Shown piece after piece: positions 22,506 to 35,006 of a stretch of 64,000 bases of DNA (within the stretch, counting starts at the first letter, position 1; every line of letters starts with the position of its first letter). The position numbers and the translations under genes were made by a program. The stretch lies in assembly GCA_032622095.1 (NCBI GenBank), contig CP136063.1:79521980-79585979 (forward strand). Reading direction: 5' to 3'. The DNA is from Siphonodentalium dalli (lineage: Eukaryota; Mollusca; Scaphopoda; Gadilida; Siphonodentaliidae). Under the pieces are notes generated by a model. That model did not search any database, was not told where the DNA came from, and saw only the letters and a list, made by a program, of their open reading frames with translations.

Positions 22506-22975
22506 TTAATCAGGTTATCGGCCGCAATAAGTAGAACTCTGCCCGCGTTTTAAGTAACGAAAGTCGGCCAATATGTGGAAAACACGTCCAATAAGTAACA
22601 AAAAGTCGGTCAATAAGTAAAAAGGCGGCCAATAAGTTAATGGTAACGTAAATGACGTCATACGATTTAACTCGATCAGCAAAGAATATTGGGTCGACGG
22701 AAGATAGATTGCAATTAATTTCGGATGATTTACGGAGAGTCACTGTTTTTGGGAGTGAATATATATGTACGTTGATGAACTACATGTATCCGTATCAATA
22801 TCATTCCCAGTGGAAACCGCTGCAAGCTGCAAGTTCTTCACAAAGTTCACAAGAATACAAATTGCTGGAATAATTGTTAATTTAATAAAACACACAATGG
22901 TATATATATGTTAATATATTCATCATGTGAAACAATTATTGCCATTGTTGCTAATTAATAAAAATACTTTAATTA

Positions 22976-23112
22976 ATTAATTGGTTGTTTCCACATTGAC
23001 CGAGTTATGAGGCTCGGTCTGTCGTATTAGCCTTCGGCCTGCGGAATCAGGTCAATGCGACAGACCTCGGCCTTATAACTCGGCCAATATGGAAACAACC
23101 AATTAATAAGAA
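22976..23112. mobile_element. Palindromic MITE (GTTGTTTCCA family)
   Basis: Arms ATTGGTTGTTTCCACATTGA and its mirror (…AATATGGAAACAACCAAT) enclose GAGTTATGAGGCTCGGTCTG/CAGACCTCGGCCTTATAACTC. The equivalent in unit C is 41437-41545; partial copies lie at 23610-23690 and 42050-42125. Confidence 0.75.
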
Positions 23113-24176
23113 AGAGAATTAATCAGCTAATAAATATCCAGTCGTAATAAGCAGAACAATGCCCGCGTCATACATGTGAGTAACACAAGTCGGTAACTAA
23201 GTCGAAAACGCGGCCAATAAGTAAAAAAAACAGTCGGCCAATAAGTAAAAACGCTGCCAAAAAGTCAACGGTAACGTAAATGACGTATTTAAGCTCGGCA
23301 TAATAAATATAAGAATATTGGGTCGACGGAAGATATATTGCAGTTGATGTTGAATGATAAATTGACACTGGATAATTGCGGATTGTCGGTATTTTGTGGA
23401 GTAACTATACGTGGAAGAACTATCCATATTAATACCATTCCCAGTGGAAACAGACAGTACTGTGAAATCGCTTCAAGTTCTTCACAATTAAAGTTCACAA
23501 GAATATACATTACTGCAACAACTGAATATAGTAAAACACACAGTATCAATATGATACAGTTATGTTGATATTTTCTTCCTGCGAAATAACACAATTATTA
23601 ATTAAATTGCTTATCAATTGCTTGCTTCCACACTGACCCGAGCTCGGCCTCATAACTCGCCCAACATGGAAACAACCAACCAATAACTATACAGTAGCAT
23701 CCTATACATATTTGTAGTAAAATATTTTTAAAGCAAAAATACATATTTGTAACAAGCATTAATTGGGTGTAGCAACCAATACATATTTGTAGCAGCCAAT
23801 AAATATGTGTAGCAACCAACACATATTTGTAGTAACGGAAGGAATATATTCGTGCGTGAACACTTGAAACTGGAATTATGTACTAGTACGGTTGGGATTG
23901 TTTAAATACATTGATTCTCGATCATGTATAGACCACAAATTTAAGAGTAGAACATTTGCCTACTTTCAGTCAAATTTTATAAATCGACCTTACAAATCGC
24001 AATTAAAATAAAAAATTCTAACCATGGGGTGTTCATTGGAAACACTGATGGGAAACAGTCGAGATAGAAAGACGAACCCGAATGAGTGGGGCAAATTACA
24101 GTCTGGTTCTGGCCGGGGGTGGTGCAGTTGGAAGACAATCTATAACCATCTAGTATGATGTCCACACATCTATCAG

Positions 24177-24300
24177 GTTTGCTTGGTTGATATCAACGTA
24201 ATTAAAGGGAAATAAACCAGAGCCGAATTTATTGCCAACTACGGTGACGGAGCAGTCGAATTTATTGAATGTGACATCACGAAGACAGATGGGCTTGAAG
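24177..24300 (+). pseudogene. HPGD-like copy B, exon 2 with in-frame stop
   Basis: Homologue of copy C exon 2 (42607-42730), same 124-bp length and same flanking AG/GT. It reads VCLVDINVIKGK, with Asp at the end of beta-2 (the residue that selects NAD+ over NADP+), then TAA at 24213-24215 where copy C has GAA. The stop falls after residue 43 of the predicted product. This makes the copy incapable of giving a full SDR domain unless the exon is skipped. Confidence 0.85.
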
Positions 24301-24830
24301 GTTAGTAACATCATTTGTGTAGACAAATTTAGGTAAGTCTGTGTGGAATATGCGTATGGGTTTATTCAATTTAACAAAATAATCTTAAGTTATCACACAC
24401 ATATAACGAAGAATATCGCGCCCTATAAATAATTATAAATAATGTGAATATTGCGTATACTATATAGATTTATATCTGTGACAAACATTCTTCTTGGAAA
24501 ATTTGTTGTGGGTATGGGTGTTTGGCGTTTTGGAAATCATATATATTATTATGGCGGCCATTTTTCTGTTTGATATCGAATATTATTAATATGAAACTGA
24601 CAGATTGGTTGAATTATTTTTTGTGTGACGTCTACTAAATGTGTTGTCATCATGTGCACGTGTTCACCGTTGTTACGATGTTCACGATATAGTTCATTCC
24701 AACTACATTACATTAAAAGCGCCACCTATATAGTTACATCTATTTAAAACGATTTAGCATAATCATTGAAATTTATGAGTCCCGGTCATTTATGACGTAT
24801 GTTCATCCGTGCACCTGGTTTCAATTTCAG

Positions 24831-24943
24831 AACTTATTCCGAAAACAATTGATCTTTTCGGCCGGGTGGATGTTGTGATTAATAATGTTGGCGTGGTCTT
24901 TGACGACAACTCTGACTTCGAGAGGTGCATAAACGTCAACTTG
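24831..24943 (+). pseudogene. HPGD-like copy B, exon 3 with altered NNAG motif
   Basis: Follows a TTTCAATTTCAG acceptor and ends at GTATGT. It matches copy C exon 3 (113 bp) but the SDR signature NNAG is NNVG and two following positions differ (FDDNSDFERC against FGDYSDFERC). The change at the conserved Ala, which packs the central sheet, is consistent with loss of constraint. Nothing homologous to exons 4-6 follows before 33 kb. Confidence 0.85.
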
Positions 24944-26179
24944 GTATGTGTCAAAGTGAAGTGGAACCTGTGAACACTCCGCTGGGGTGATCGTGACGTG
25001 GAACCTGTGAACACTCCGCTATGATGGTTCATAGATAGGTTTATTCTCTCATCCAACATATATGATACAGAGACAGAGCAGGTTACAATAACAATACATA
25101 TCCCCTGCGGATAACAATTTATTTTAAATGGTAAATCATATTTACTTAATATGTACGTTAATTTTAGACCATTCGTTGCATGTGCTCCATAAAGTTTGCA
25201 TGTATGTGTTATCAGGACGTGACAAGGGATTTGACAAAAAAACATAAGGAGAGTATCAGTTATGGCAGATTTATCAGGGTGCATCTTGATAGGTGGTTGT
25301 TACCTGTTCCTATTTCAACCTGGAGAACAGGTAGCCGTTGATAAGATACATCTGACCATCCTACATGTTTTTTTTAACGCATTTCAAATGTTTTCGAGCT
25401 ATAGTCGGTTCTAGAAAATACTGGGAATAATAATTATCTTGACTGGTTAAGACACTGGCAATCTATTAAATAGTGTAGTTCATCTCCGATCTCATTTTTG
25501 TCGCATCCTGAGCATAAATTGATCGAATGGGTATGGTGAATAAAGTAGAACTTTATTTTCATAAATTTTAGTTACTCAAGTTAGCAATGCAACGTTATTA
25601 TTAAATATGAATATATGCACCGACTCTCGTTTGCGGAATCATTGCTATTTATTTATGAGGGATAAATTAGGTAGGGGAGGCGAACAAGTTCAGGACACTT
25701 AGGCGGGGTGGATGGGACATACTCAGTTCAAAATTTTTTATTTTTTCCGCAAGCTGATATTTTTTTTCTTCATGCATTTTTTTCAAAATATATCATCAAT
25801 TTTGACCCAGATATATGACCCCGGACTTTATGAACATTTTAAAATGTGTAATCACTATGACATTTCTGGATGTTCAATGTTTATAACTGCAGTTCGCAGT
25901 CAGAGCCATGTTGGAGAAAAAATGGTGGGCCTTTAAGGTGTCGAACAAGTTGATAAAAATGAAACGCATAAAACAAAAAAGCAAAAACTTCATTTAAAAC
26001 AAAAACACTCCGTTGAGCAAAATGGCCTGAATCCCGCGTACGAAAGGAGGAGGGTGTGACACCCTAAGTAATGAAAAAATATCTTCAATTTGGACGACAT
26101 TTGGCATTATTAGGTTCTGTTTTCAAACTGGTACAGTTCTGGAATATATCATGTCCGGTCATGTAATTTATTGTCCTAT

Positions 26180-27030
26180 TTTTTAGCTCAACTTTACTTT
26201 GTAAAGTTTGAGCTCTTTTTGTGGGTTGGTGTCCGCCGTCCGTCCGTCAACAATTTCCTTTGGCTTAACCTACAGGCCGAATACCTCATCCAATCATCAC
26301 CAAACGTTATATGGTGCTTCGGGTAACATCTAGATGGGAGCTATCGATTTTTCCCGAAATTCGTTAAAACACATGGCCGCCAGCAGCATTCTTGGATTTC
26401 AAATTTGAATACATCGGATCAGCCCGCAGCCAGCATTTATTGGAGAACTGTTTTGAAAATTTGCAGGCATGTTTAGGATCACACCTAGATGGGAGCCCTG
26501 GAATTTGAACAATTTTCGAAATTTTCGCCGGCAGCCATCTTGGATTTTACTCTTTGCATGACTAAATCCAATGGCTCACCCTACAAATCACATCCCTCGT
26601 CCGATCATCACCAAACATATATGGATCTTCATGGTAACTTCTAGATGGGAGCCATCGTTGGATTTTACTCTTTGCCTGACTAAATTCTTCAGCACACACT
26701 ACAGGCCACATCCCTCATCCAATTGTCACCACACTTCATATGGCTCTTCGGGATGTCCTCTATATTGGAGCCATCGATTATTTCCGAAATTCGTTATAAA
26801 ACATGGCTGCCAGCAGCCATCTTGGATTTCAAATTTGAATCCATTTGCACACCCTGCAGCCCACATTTATTGGTGAAATGTTTCAAATAAAAATAATTTC
26901 ATCTACACAATATAAGATCTTTACTGCAACGTTTTGGCTTGCCTTCTTCTTTATCAGTCTAGTCATTCATCAGCAAAAAATAAACTTGAGCTAGAGTGTC
27001 ATTGACACTTTCATTTATGCATGACATAGA
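26180..27030. repeat. Dispersed repeat with CCGTCCGTCC and 'CATCTTGGATTT' modules (unit B)
   Basis: Begins TTTAGCTCAACTTTACTTTG, runs through GTCCGTCCGTCAACAATTTC and three tandem modules (ACCAAAC…TATATGG…CTTCG…GATGGGAGCCATCGA…CATGGCYGCCAGCAGCCAT…), and ends in a GAGCTAGAGTGTCATTGACA block inverted relative to 16030. Homologous to 47940-48830, hence present before the duplication. Confidence 0.75.
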
Positions 27031-27523
27031 GAATTATGAACATATGCTGTTGCCATTATCAGCAACCACTTCCAATATAGCAGATGTTTATTGACAAATG
27101 TAGCGACATGTGTTTTTTTTATCGTTCGTCTTCGGATGAATGCGACCATGCATCCACGCCGTTATCCTGTCTTGAAAAATATGTTAAAATATATGACACC
27201 CATTGCGATTCATGGAAGAGAGATCATTTCAGATGCAATGATTTTTTTCTCATGACACATGACAGATGCATATGGAGATTGGAGATTAACATAACTTATA
27301 TACATAAATTGGTATCAGGTATATATATATATATATATATATATATTATCACGTGGCGGCTTTTGCCCAATCAGAAATAATGTTTGTTAAGGGATGGATA
27401 ATAATATATTATATGAGTCAAATCATTTAAGAAAATATATTCCTGAATGTACATTATATTAGCATTATTTGCCTTTATTATGGATTATCTCTTTGTAAAC
27501 ATGTATTATATAGTTATCAGGGT

Positions 27524-27805
27524 ATAAAATATTAGATATGAGTCGAAGACTCCTGTCCGGAAATGCTTCTATCGATTAATATTGATTTATTTCGAATATA
27601 TTCTGGTCTAAAAATGTGTGGTCGTTTAGCTAACGAACAATAGTGGTACTGTTACCAGTGACCAGGTCTGTTCTAAAAATAGATCAATAACGTGTCCCAT
27701 CTCATTTCATAATAAAATATTCGAAATAAATTCAATATTAGCTGATACAAGTCTTTCCGGACAGGGTTCTTCAATTCATTTTATTATTTTATACCAAAGA
27801 AACTA
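27524..27805. mobile_element. MITE with ~45-bp inverted ends
   Basis: Left end GTATAAAATATTAGATATGA…CCTGTCCGGAAATGC; right end TCTTTCCGGACAGGGTTCTT…TTATTTTATACCAAAG. Interior also partly palindromic (ATTGATTTATTTCGAATAT/ATATTCGAAATAAATTCAAT). Non-coding; target duplication not fixed. Confidence 0.65.
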
Positions 27806-27994
27806 TTTCAAATTTGTTATTTAAAGAGATAATCATATCGTTAACCCTTTACATCAACTTATTAAATTTCCTAGTGTATACAGTCATCCGGGGGTATTTT
27901 CCTGCATAATAAGTGAATGCATGTAATATCGGGCACTTAATCCTGATTAACTCATTGCGCATTCTTTTGAAAAGTTAAAAGATTTCACCGAATT

Positions 27995-28990
27995 TGCGCG
28001 TGGATAGTACCCACCACGTCCTATTTGTTTTATCTCGAATCACGATTTCTCCATTTTTTGTTTTCTTTGCGAGTTTTACTTGAATTTGCCAAAAGCCTCG
28101 ACCCACACCGATGCGCGTTCTCCGTTAGACGGATTGCTTTTATACCACGACAGTCAAACTTCCAGGATGTATCTATGGTATACCGAGGTACCTGCTCGCG
28201 CATTTCACTCGCTCCCTGATTAGCCTGTTTGAATTTGGCAGGAAAATTGGCGAATTTTGCCTTTTGCCATATATCGATGCTAGGCTATGTTCCTCTGCGT
28301 GTAGTACGTATTACGCTATATACCATCGCCACGAGTGAACCCTTTGCTCTAAAACTTAAGAAATCGCACCAGAGTTGGCCGTTGATACCCCCTATGACAC
28401 CCACTCGTCATGTTTGATTTTTTGGAGTATTTTTCCACTTTTGGTGTTTGTTGGAATTTGCCAATTTGAACCCACCGGAACACGAGCTCTCCGTTGGTCA
28501 GATTGCTTTTTAAGTAGAGCGGTCTAACTTTGGGATATTACCAACAGTATATCGACGTACCTGCTCCTGCATTACCTCGCTCCTTCATTAATCCGTTTGG
28601 ATTTGGCGAGAAAAATAGGTTAGTGATAGAGCACTTAACTATACTTATTTACATTATAAAGCTTCGGCACGAGTAAACCTTCGACTTTAGCGCGAATTAA
28701 GGAGACACCAATAAGTTGCGCTTGGATACTATCTACCATATCATATCCACTACTCAAATTTTTTTATCTCGTTGTCTGAATTTTAGACAATTCCCCCCCC
28801 CCCCCCCTTTTGATTTTCGTTGGAATTTGCAAAAAGTTTGAATTCACCCGAAGCGAGCTCGCTGTTGGGCATGTTGCTTTTATAGTAAAGCTGTCAAACG
28901 TTGGGGGCGTACCTACAGGATACCGGCGTACCTACTCCTGCATAATCCTTGCTCATCAATTAACCTGTTGGATTTGGTCCCAAAAATAGT
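27995..28990. repeat. Three diverged tandem copies of a ~360-bp repeat
   Basis: Each copy contains TGGAATTTGCCA/ACTTGAATTTGCCAAAAG, GAGCTCTCCGTTGG(G/T)CAGATTGCTTTT, a GTATACCGAGGTACCTGCTC-type block and a TTAACCTGTTTGGATTTGGC-type end. Divergence between copies is high. No coding potential shared by all three. Confidence 0.65.
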
Positions 28991-29164
28991 TCATTTTCTT
29001 GTCCCTGCCGTAGATCGGTAACGGTTGGGACAAAAAACTTGTAAATGGTACATTCCGGTCCGAATCACTCTTCCCAAGTGGAGCAGGCAATAAAAATATT
29101 ATATCGCTGGACTTGTTTTTTTGTTTTTTTTTGTTTTGCTAAATCTGACATTTACATCCGTCAC

Positions 29165-29235
29165 CGGTCAGCCTGGTCTCACCACCCGGCCTGGTCTCAC
29201 CACCCCGACCTGGTATCACCACCCAGCATGGTTTC
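29165..29235. repeat. ~21-bp minisatellite GCCTGGTCTCACCACCC
   Basis: Four imperfect copies of (A/G)CCTGGTCTCACCACCCNG between about 29168 and 29235. The ORF containing WSHHP repeats is a translation of it. Confidence 0.75.
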
Positions 29236-29461
29236 GTCGCCTCCCCATTTTTTCACACAAAGGGATAACTCTGTAAACCAAGAGCGGACAACATCCTATA
29301 TAGCCTATCCTGCTGGATTTAGTATAGGTCTATATACATAAGAAATTCCACCTCCCCACCTCTTGTACTTCCTGTGATATAAGCGTTATATAGTTGCTAA
29401 GAATAATAAATAATAAATAATATTGGAAAAAAATAAAAAATTGAATAATAATATACTTCCA

Positions 29462-32400
29462 TTTTAAAATATGGAAGTATAATAATATTTATATAGCGCC
29501 TACCCCCCGTAAGGGGCCCTAAGCGCTTTACACATTATAAAAATACACAAGAAATGCACATGCAAAATAATCAATAGAATTGTAGAATTATATATAATCA
29601 GTTTTTGTTGTTAGTTTTCTTTGTGTCGAGGTAGCGTCGTCGGAATATGAGTTTTCAATGAGGATCGAAAATCGGTAAGCAAACAGGATTTCCGCATTTC
29701 ATTTGGTAGAGAGTTCCAAATGTCGGGGCAGGCTACAGAGAAAGCTCTGTCGCCGACGGTCATAAGATTTGCACCTTGTGGACAGAGAAGGGACGATTCA
29801 CCAGAACGAAGTGTTCGCCGGGGAGTGTATAAATATATCAGACTGTTAATATATTCGGGAAAGGAATCGGAGACAAACATCCGACGGAAACCAAATGTTG
29901 CTATTTTGAATTGTATTCGATCTTTGATAGGTAGCCAGTGAAGGTCGGCGTGCATGGTTGTTACGCAACAGCCTTTCCTTTTTCGGAGTACAGTTCTGGC
30001 GGCGGTGTCCTGCAAGCGTTGAAGTCTGCTGATTTGCGAATCAGGGAGCCGGAATAATATAATGTTACAGTAGTCTAGACGACTCATAACAAACGAAGCA
30101 ACAATTTTTTTTTGCTGCGTCAACAGTGAGATATTGGCGGACCTGGCCAAGGCGACGCAGTTCCAAGAATATAGACCTGCAGAAGTGGTCGATATGTGTC
30201 TCCGTGGACAGTGTTCGATCGAGATGGACTCCTAGAGTTTTAACACACGAAGAGAAGATAATAGTGTCACGTTCTGCTTGCAGTGATGTAATGCACAATT
30301 GGTTGACAATGGATGGTTTTGCAACCCACTTGACTTCAGTTTTGTCATTGTTTAACATCAGTTTATTGGAGGTCATCCAGGTTTTAACAGAGGAAAGACA
30401 GCGCTCGATCCTATTCACTAGGTATGAGTCTTGATCGGGTCTGCCGGAAAGGTATAACTGTGTGTCGTCTGCATACATGTGTACACATATGCCTTGCGAT
30501 CGCATAACAGCACCGATAGAATTGGTCCTAGAAATTACCCGTGGGGCACGCCAAAATCAAGATTGTAATACTTTGATAACAGATTGCCAATTTGTATTCT
30601 CTGTTGACGACCAGTTAGGTAAGAAACGAACCACCATAGGACAGTACCGGATATGCCGACTGATCTTTCAAGTCGATGTGGTAGAATTTGGTGATCAATC
30701 GTGTCGAACGCTGCGCTAAGGTCTAACAGACACAGAATATAAACGAGATCTTCATCAGACGCAACAAGAAGATCAGTTGTTATTTTCAGCATCGCGGTCT
30801 CAGGGCTATCCCCTGTGCGATAAACAGACTGGTAAGGTTCCCATAGTTTATTATTGTTGAGGTGCGTTTTGAGTTGAAATACAACAATTTTCTCCAAGAC
30901 TTTTGATATAAACTGCAGGTTAGAGACTGGTCTGTTGTGATTTAGAATATCAGGATCGAGACCCGATTTCTTCAAGAGAGGAATCACAAGCGCTTCTTTA
31001 AAACAGGCAGGAACTGAACCACTAGAAAGTGACGCAGTAATCAAGTTGGTCAATGGCTCTATCATGAGGTCGATATGTTTAATTGTGAGGTCTGTATGCA
31101 TTGGGTCCAGACTGCACGATTTAGGTGAAGAATAATTTTCCTAACGTGGTCGCACGTCACTTCCTCGAATTTACTGATTGAAGTTCCAGTGAATGATTCA
31201 AACTCAGGTTGGACGTTGCTCTTGTCGAGCATAGATCTTAAAGGCACGTGCGGCCTTAATTGTTGAAAATATTCATATTTGTTCCAAACACCGTAACAGA
31301 AAACATTAAAACGCATACAGTTCCGTTCATATATACCATGACCATCGCGTAAACAGCATGCATCATAAAGACCTACTATATTTTACCTAAGCAAGAGCCT
31401 GATTGTGTTACAGAAGACAGCACAATGCTACTGGCTAATCACACGCAAATGGCATAAACGCTCTTTATTAGTTCCATATCAGGTATTCACCAACAAAGAA
31501 CGCTCTTTATGTTTAACATCATAATATAAACAAACACCAGAAAAGTAACTTTTTACGCTTTTGTTTACATAACAATGGCCAAACATATGACCACAACATA
31601 CTGTTTTTGCGATATTTCTTATTTGTATACGGACAAAGTCTATTTACATTTTTATGTTCTTTCAGTTTGTGGCGGTTTTTGACGGGTGGAGATATTTTCA
31701 TAGGATACCCACCGCCAAGGCCAACCGTGTCTTTAAATTATGGATTTTATTAATAAAATAGTCACCGATGGCATCAGGCAATTCCGAATCTTGTACGTTG
31801 GTAGGTAAGACTGGCTTAGATTTCTTCCCATTCAACTCCTTGACAATTGAATACAGAGTTTTTGATGATTTGGAGCTCGTGATTTTGGAGTTGTAGAATT
31901 CCGTACGAGCGTTTCTGGTTATATATTGTGTCTACTTGATTAAACTTTTCAACGAACATTTGGCGATGAATTGTTAGCCTAAATTTGCGCCATCTTCACT
32001 TGGCCTGTCGACAATCTACTTCGCTTCCCTGATTGCGTCTGAAAACCAGGGGACGACGGGTCGACTGGAAACAGTCCGCGTAACAGATGGTGCATGTTCG
32101 TCCAGAATGGAGCGGAGATTCAGAAACCATTCCGATGGAGTTTTTTGGGGGGTGCTGTAAATACTACTAACAATGTCTCCAGCAAGTTTCAGGTCATCAA
32201 TAGATTTGAAATCGTTCTCTTTGCACACGGTGGGCACGCGATATCATTTTTAAATGATATAACATGATGATCAGAGAAAGCAACATCACTAACGGTGAGA
32301 TCCTGGATGGGCGGATCACTGTCACGCGTGATAACCCTGTCGAGGATGTGATTGTGCCTGTGCATCCGCGAATACACAAGTTGTTTCATATCAGAATCGT

Positions 32401-33192
32401 GTATCAGAAACTTTAGAGTGCCAACGTCTGTGTTAGTGTTACAATCATAGTGGAAATTGAAGTCCCCAAGTATGATGAGCTGGAGTTGGTATCCTACATA
32501 TTAATCAATCAGGTCCGTGAACTCAGAAATAAAAGTTGCAGTTTTTAGTTCATTCTTCTTGTTTGGTGGTGGGCGGTATATACATAAGAAGCATGTGGTG
32601 CGTCCAGAGAGTGTGGCTGTGACTTCAAAGAGTTCGAACGATTTGAAATCAGTTATATTTCAGCCTTTCACACGTATGGAATCACGGTGAAGTAATCCTA
32701 TGCCACCACCTCGGCGAGATGCTCGAGGGCATGAAAGAAACTGGTATCCGGTGGAGTCAACTCACGAATCAGTGGTTCATCACCGGACGAACTGAGCCAC
32801 GTCTCAGTTATGCAAGTTAGGTCTGGTGTGCTATCGATAACCAAGTTCAAAATTTTAGATGTCTTGTTACGCATAAAATGTGCGTTGAACATGCCGATAG
32901 ATAACATGCTCGATTTCGGCGGGACGCCGATTTTGATAAGGTTGCTTGGATTTGGACGGCTAAAAGATGAGAGATGGCATCGTTGGGGTGTTCCGAAGTT
33001 GACGACATGGATTCGCCGATGCTTGCGACGACCGCCCCTTTTGCCCCGCTTACGCCGGCGTTTCTGTCTGCTAACAGTCAATTCGTCACGCGGTTGTAAG
33101 CCAAGTAGAGCTATCCTAGATAGTGAACTCAGAGTCAATGTATATCCTTTGTTCAATTGTTTCAGGTAATCATTGTCATGGCGGATACTCAT
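29462..33192 (-). mobile_element. Degenerate CR1/L2-group non-LTR retrotransposon
   Basis: Reading right to left on the - strand: a Lys/Arg-rich leader then an endonuclease start (NAHFMRN…LTCITETWL; 32698-33192); endonuclease remains (32000-32700); reverse transcriptase with VIPLLKKSGLDPDILNHNRPVSNLQF, LLDLSAAFDTIDH and GVPHG (30535-31101); the catalytic YADDTQLY (30065-30505); and a C-terminal region (RLDYCN…LQRLQ…AARTV; 29611-30150). The 3' part includes GTAAAGCGCTTAGGGCCCC and TAGGCGCTATATAAAT, typical of this group. Frameshifts between the pieces (near 31100, 30520, 32700) and a MITE at 31238-31736 show it is dead. Confidence 0.85.
31238..31736. mobile_element. TTAA-flanked MITE inserted in the LINE
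   Basis: TTAA at 31238-31241 and 31733-31736 flank an element homologous to 14222-14723. Removing it with one TTAA restores LINE reading across the junction (KIHN into RSMLDK), so the insertion site and the 4-bp duplication are directly demonstrated. Confidence 0.85.
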
Positions 33193-33356
33193 GTTCGGTA
33201 AGCTTATTAATTGCTTGCTTCCACAATGACAGATATCTCATTACTGCATAGCTGTGGAGTCTGTGTTTAAACTAGAACTGGATTGGTGATAAAATAGTTT
33301 ACAAGCGTGCATGCGTATGTACATATTATATTGCACATATCAGATAAAGAATAGAG

Positions 33357-33449
33357 ATGGACGTTCGAAATATGGTGGCGATAATAACAGGTTCGGGTCA
33401 GGGCCTCGGAAAAGCATTCGCGGAAGCATTTCTCAAACAAGGTGGAAAG
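33357..33449 (+). CDS. HPGD-like dehydrogenase copy C, exon 1
   Basis: First exon of the best-preserved HPGD-type SDR in the window. ATG at 33357 starts MDVRNMVAIITGSGQGLGKA: beta-1 followed by the cofactor-binding TGxxxGxG loop. 31 codons, phase 0, donor GTACGT. The exon was chosen over the longer open frame because the donor is identical in copies B and C and exon 2 joins in frame. With exons 2-6 it encodes 213 residues plus two bases; adding a terminal exon like that of copy A gives about 257, close to the 266 of vertebrate HPGD. Confidence 0.88.
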
Positions 33450-33934
33450 GTACGTACCACTTGCCATACAGGGCCCGCGAACAGTACAGGTTTTAGAATA
33501 GGTCATAATAATCCACACTTGTCCCTCACACAACATTAGTCAAAGCACTAAAGGTACATCTAAATATTATATTATGTTTTTAAAGTTGTTTTTGTGTTTT
33601 TATTCTGAGTAACAAATAAAGTTTAAAACAAATATTTTAGTCATTAATTGTGAAGCGCCGAGAAAATGAGGATTTAATGTGGCCAAAGTTTTTTTTAATA
33701 TGGCCAAAAAACATTTTGCCAAAGTTTTTTTCATTTAGCTATTAAAATTTTCATTTGGCTAAACTTTTGGCCACAAGATTTTTCAGTCCAGCGCGAACAC
33801 TGATTGGTACTAATTTTTTTTTGTCCGGGATAAGTGCTTAATTGTCGTTCAGAAAGAAAGCTACATTGCTGATTCATGAGTTAACTGAAGTGGTCAGATT
33901 CACATTTTATGTTGATTAGGGTACAAATCGTCTA

Positions 33935-34790
33935 TGATATCCGAAACGTTGTTTATATTGTATATCCAGGACCCCGAAACGTTGATTATCTTGTATATCC
34001 AGGAACCCCGAAACGTTGATTATATTGTATATCCAGAAGACCCCGAAATGTTGATTATATTGTATATCCAGGAACCCGAAACGTTGATTATATTGTGTAT
34101 CCAGGACCCCGAAACGTTGACTATATTGTATATCCAGGAACCCGAAACGTTGATTATATTGTGTATCCAGGACCCCGAAACGTTGACTATATTGTATATC
34201 CAGGAACCCGAAACGTTGATTATATTGTGTATCCAGGAACCCCGAAACGTTGACTATATTGTATATCCAGGAACCCGAAACGTTGATTATATTGTGTATC
34301 CAGGACCCCGAAACGTTGACTATATTGTATATCCAGGAACCCGAAACGTTGATTATATTGTGTATCCAGGAACCCCGAAACGTTGATTATATTGTATATC
34401 CAGGAACCCGAAACGTTGATTATATTGTGTATTCAGGACCCCGAAACGTTGACTATATTGTATATCCAGGAACCCGAAACGTTGATTATATTGTATATCC
34501 AGGACCTCGAAACGTTGATTATATTGTGTATCCAGGACCCCGAAACGTTGATTATATTGTATATCCAGGAACCCGAAACGTTGATTATATTGTGTATCCA
34601 GGAACCCCGAAACGTTGATTATATTGTATATCCAGGAACCCGAAACGTTGATTATATTGTGTATCCAGGAACCCCGAAACGTTGATTATATTGTATATCC
34701 AGGAACCACGAAACGTTGATTATATTGTATATCCAGGACCTCGAAACGTTGATTATATTGTGTATCCAGGACCCCGAAACGTTGATTTCG
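33935..34790. repeat. 33-34-bp minisatellite in intron 1 of copy C, dimeric higher order
   Basis: About 25 copies of the CGAAACGTTGATTATATTGT unit. In much of the array two variants alternate (GTGTATCCAGGAC… and GTATATCCAGGAA…), making a dimer of about 67 bp that is not evident in copy B. The array has therefore been re-amplified after the B/C duplication. Confidence 0.9.
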
Positions 34791-35006
34791 TGCAATATGT
34801 CTGAAACTTTGATCAGGCTACCAGAGATAATTATGTCCTCGCTGTTGATTAGGTTACCCAGAATGTCAAAACCATTGATTCGTGGAGTATCCCGGATCTC
34901 CAACACGTTGGTTCGTGTATACCAATGATATCTGAAACATCCATCACACGCGTCGATCGGGGTATACCCAGGGTATCAGACATGTCAAATTAATACTACA
35001 AGCGAA

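Larger units (their letters stand above)
20283..27490. repeat. Segmental duplication, unit B
   Basis: From the string CTGCATAGCTGTGGAGTCTG before HPGD-B exon 1 to TATTATCACGTGGC…ATTATTTG around 27350-27480, this block is colinear with 33243-49830. It includes introns, minisatellites and dispersed repeats. Unit C is longer because of later insertions. Unit B stops before exon 4. Confidence 0.85.

Noticed and set aside
24790-25284. 164-residue - strand ORF overlapping HPGD-B exon 3
   Set aside because: Shadow of the exon and following intron; in unit C the same frame is shortened and shifted.
29720-30719. + strand ORFs at the LINE
   Set aside because: Antisense shadows of the reverse-transcriptase coding sequence.
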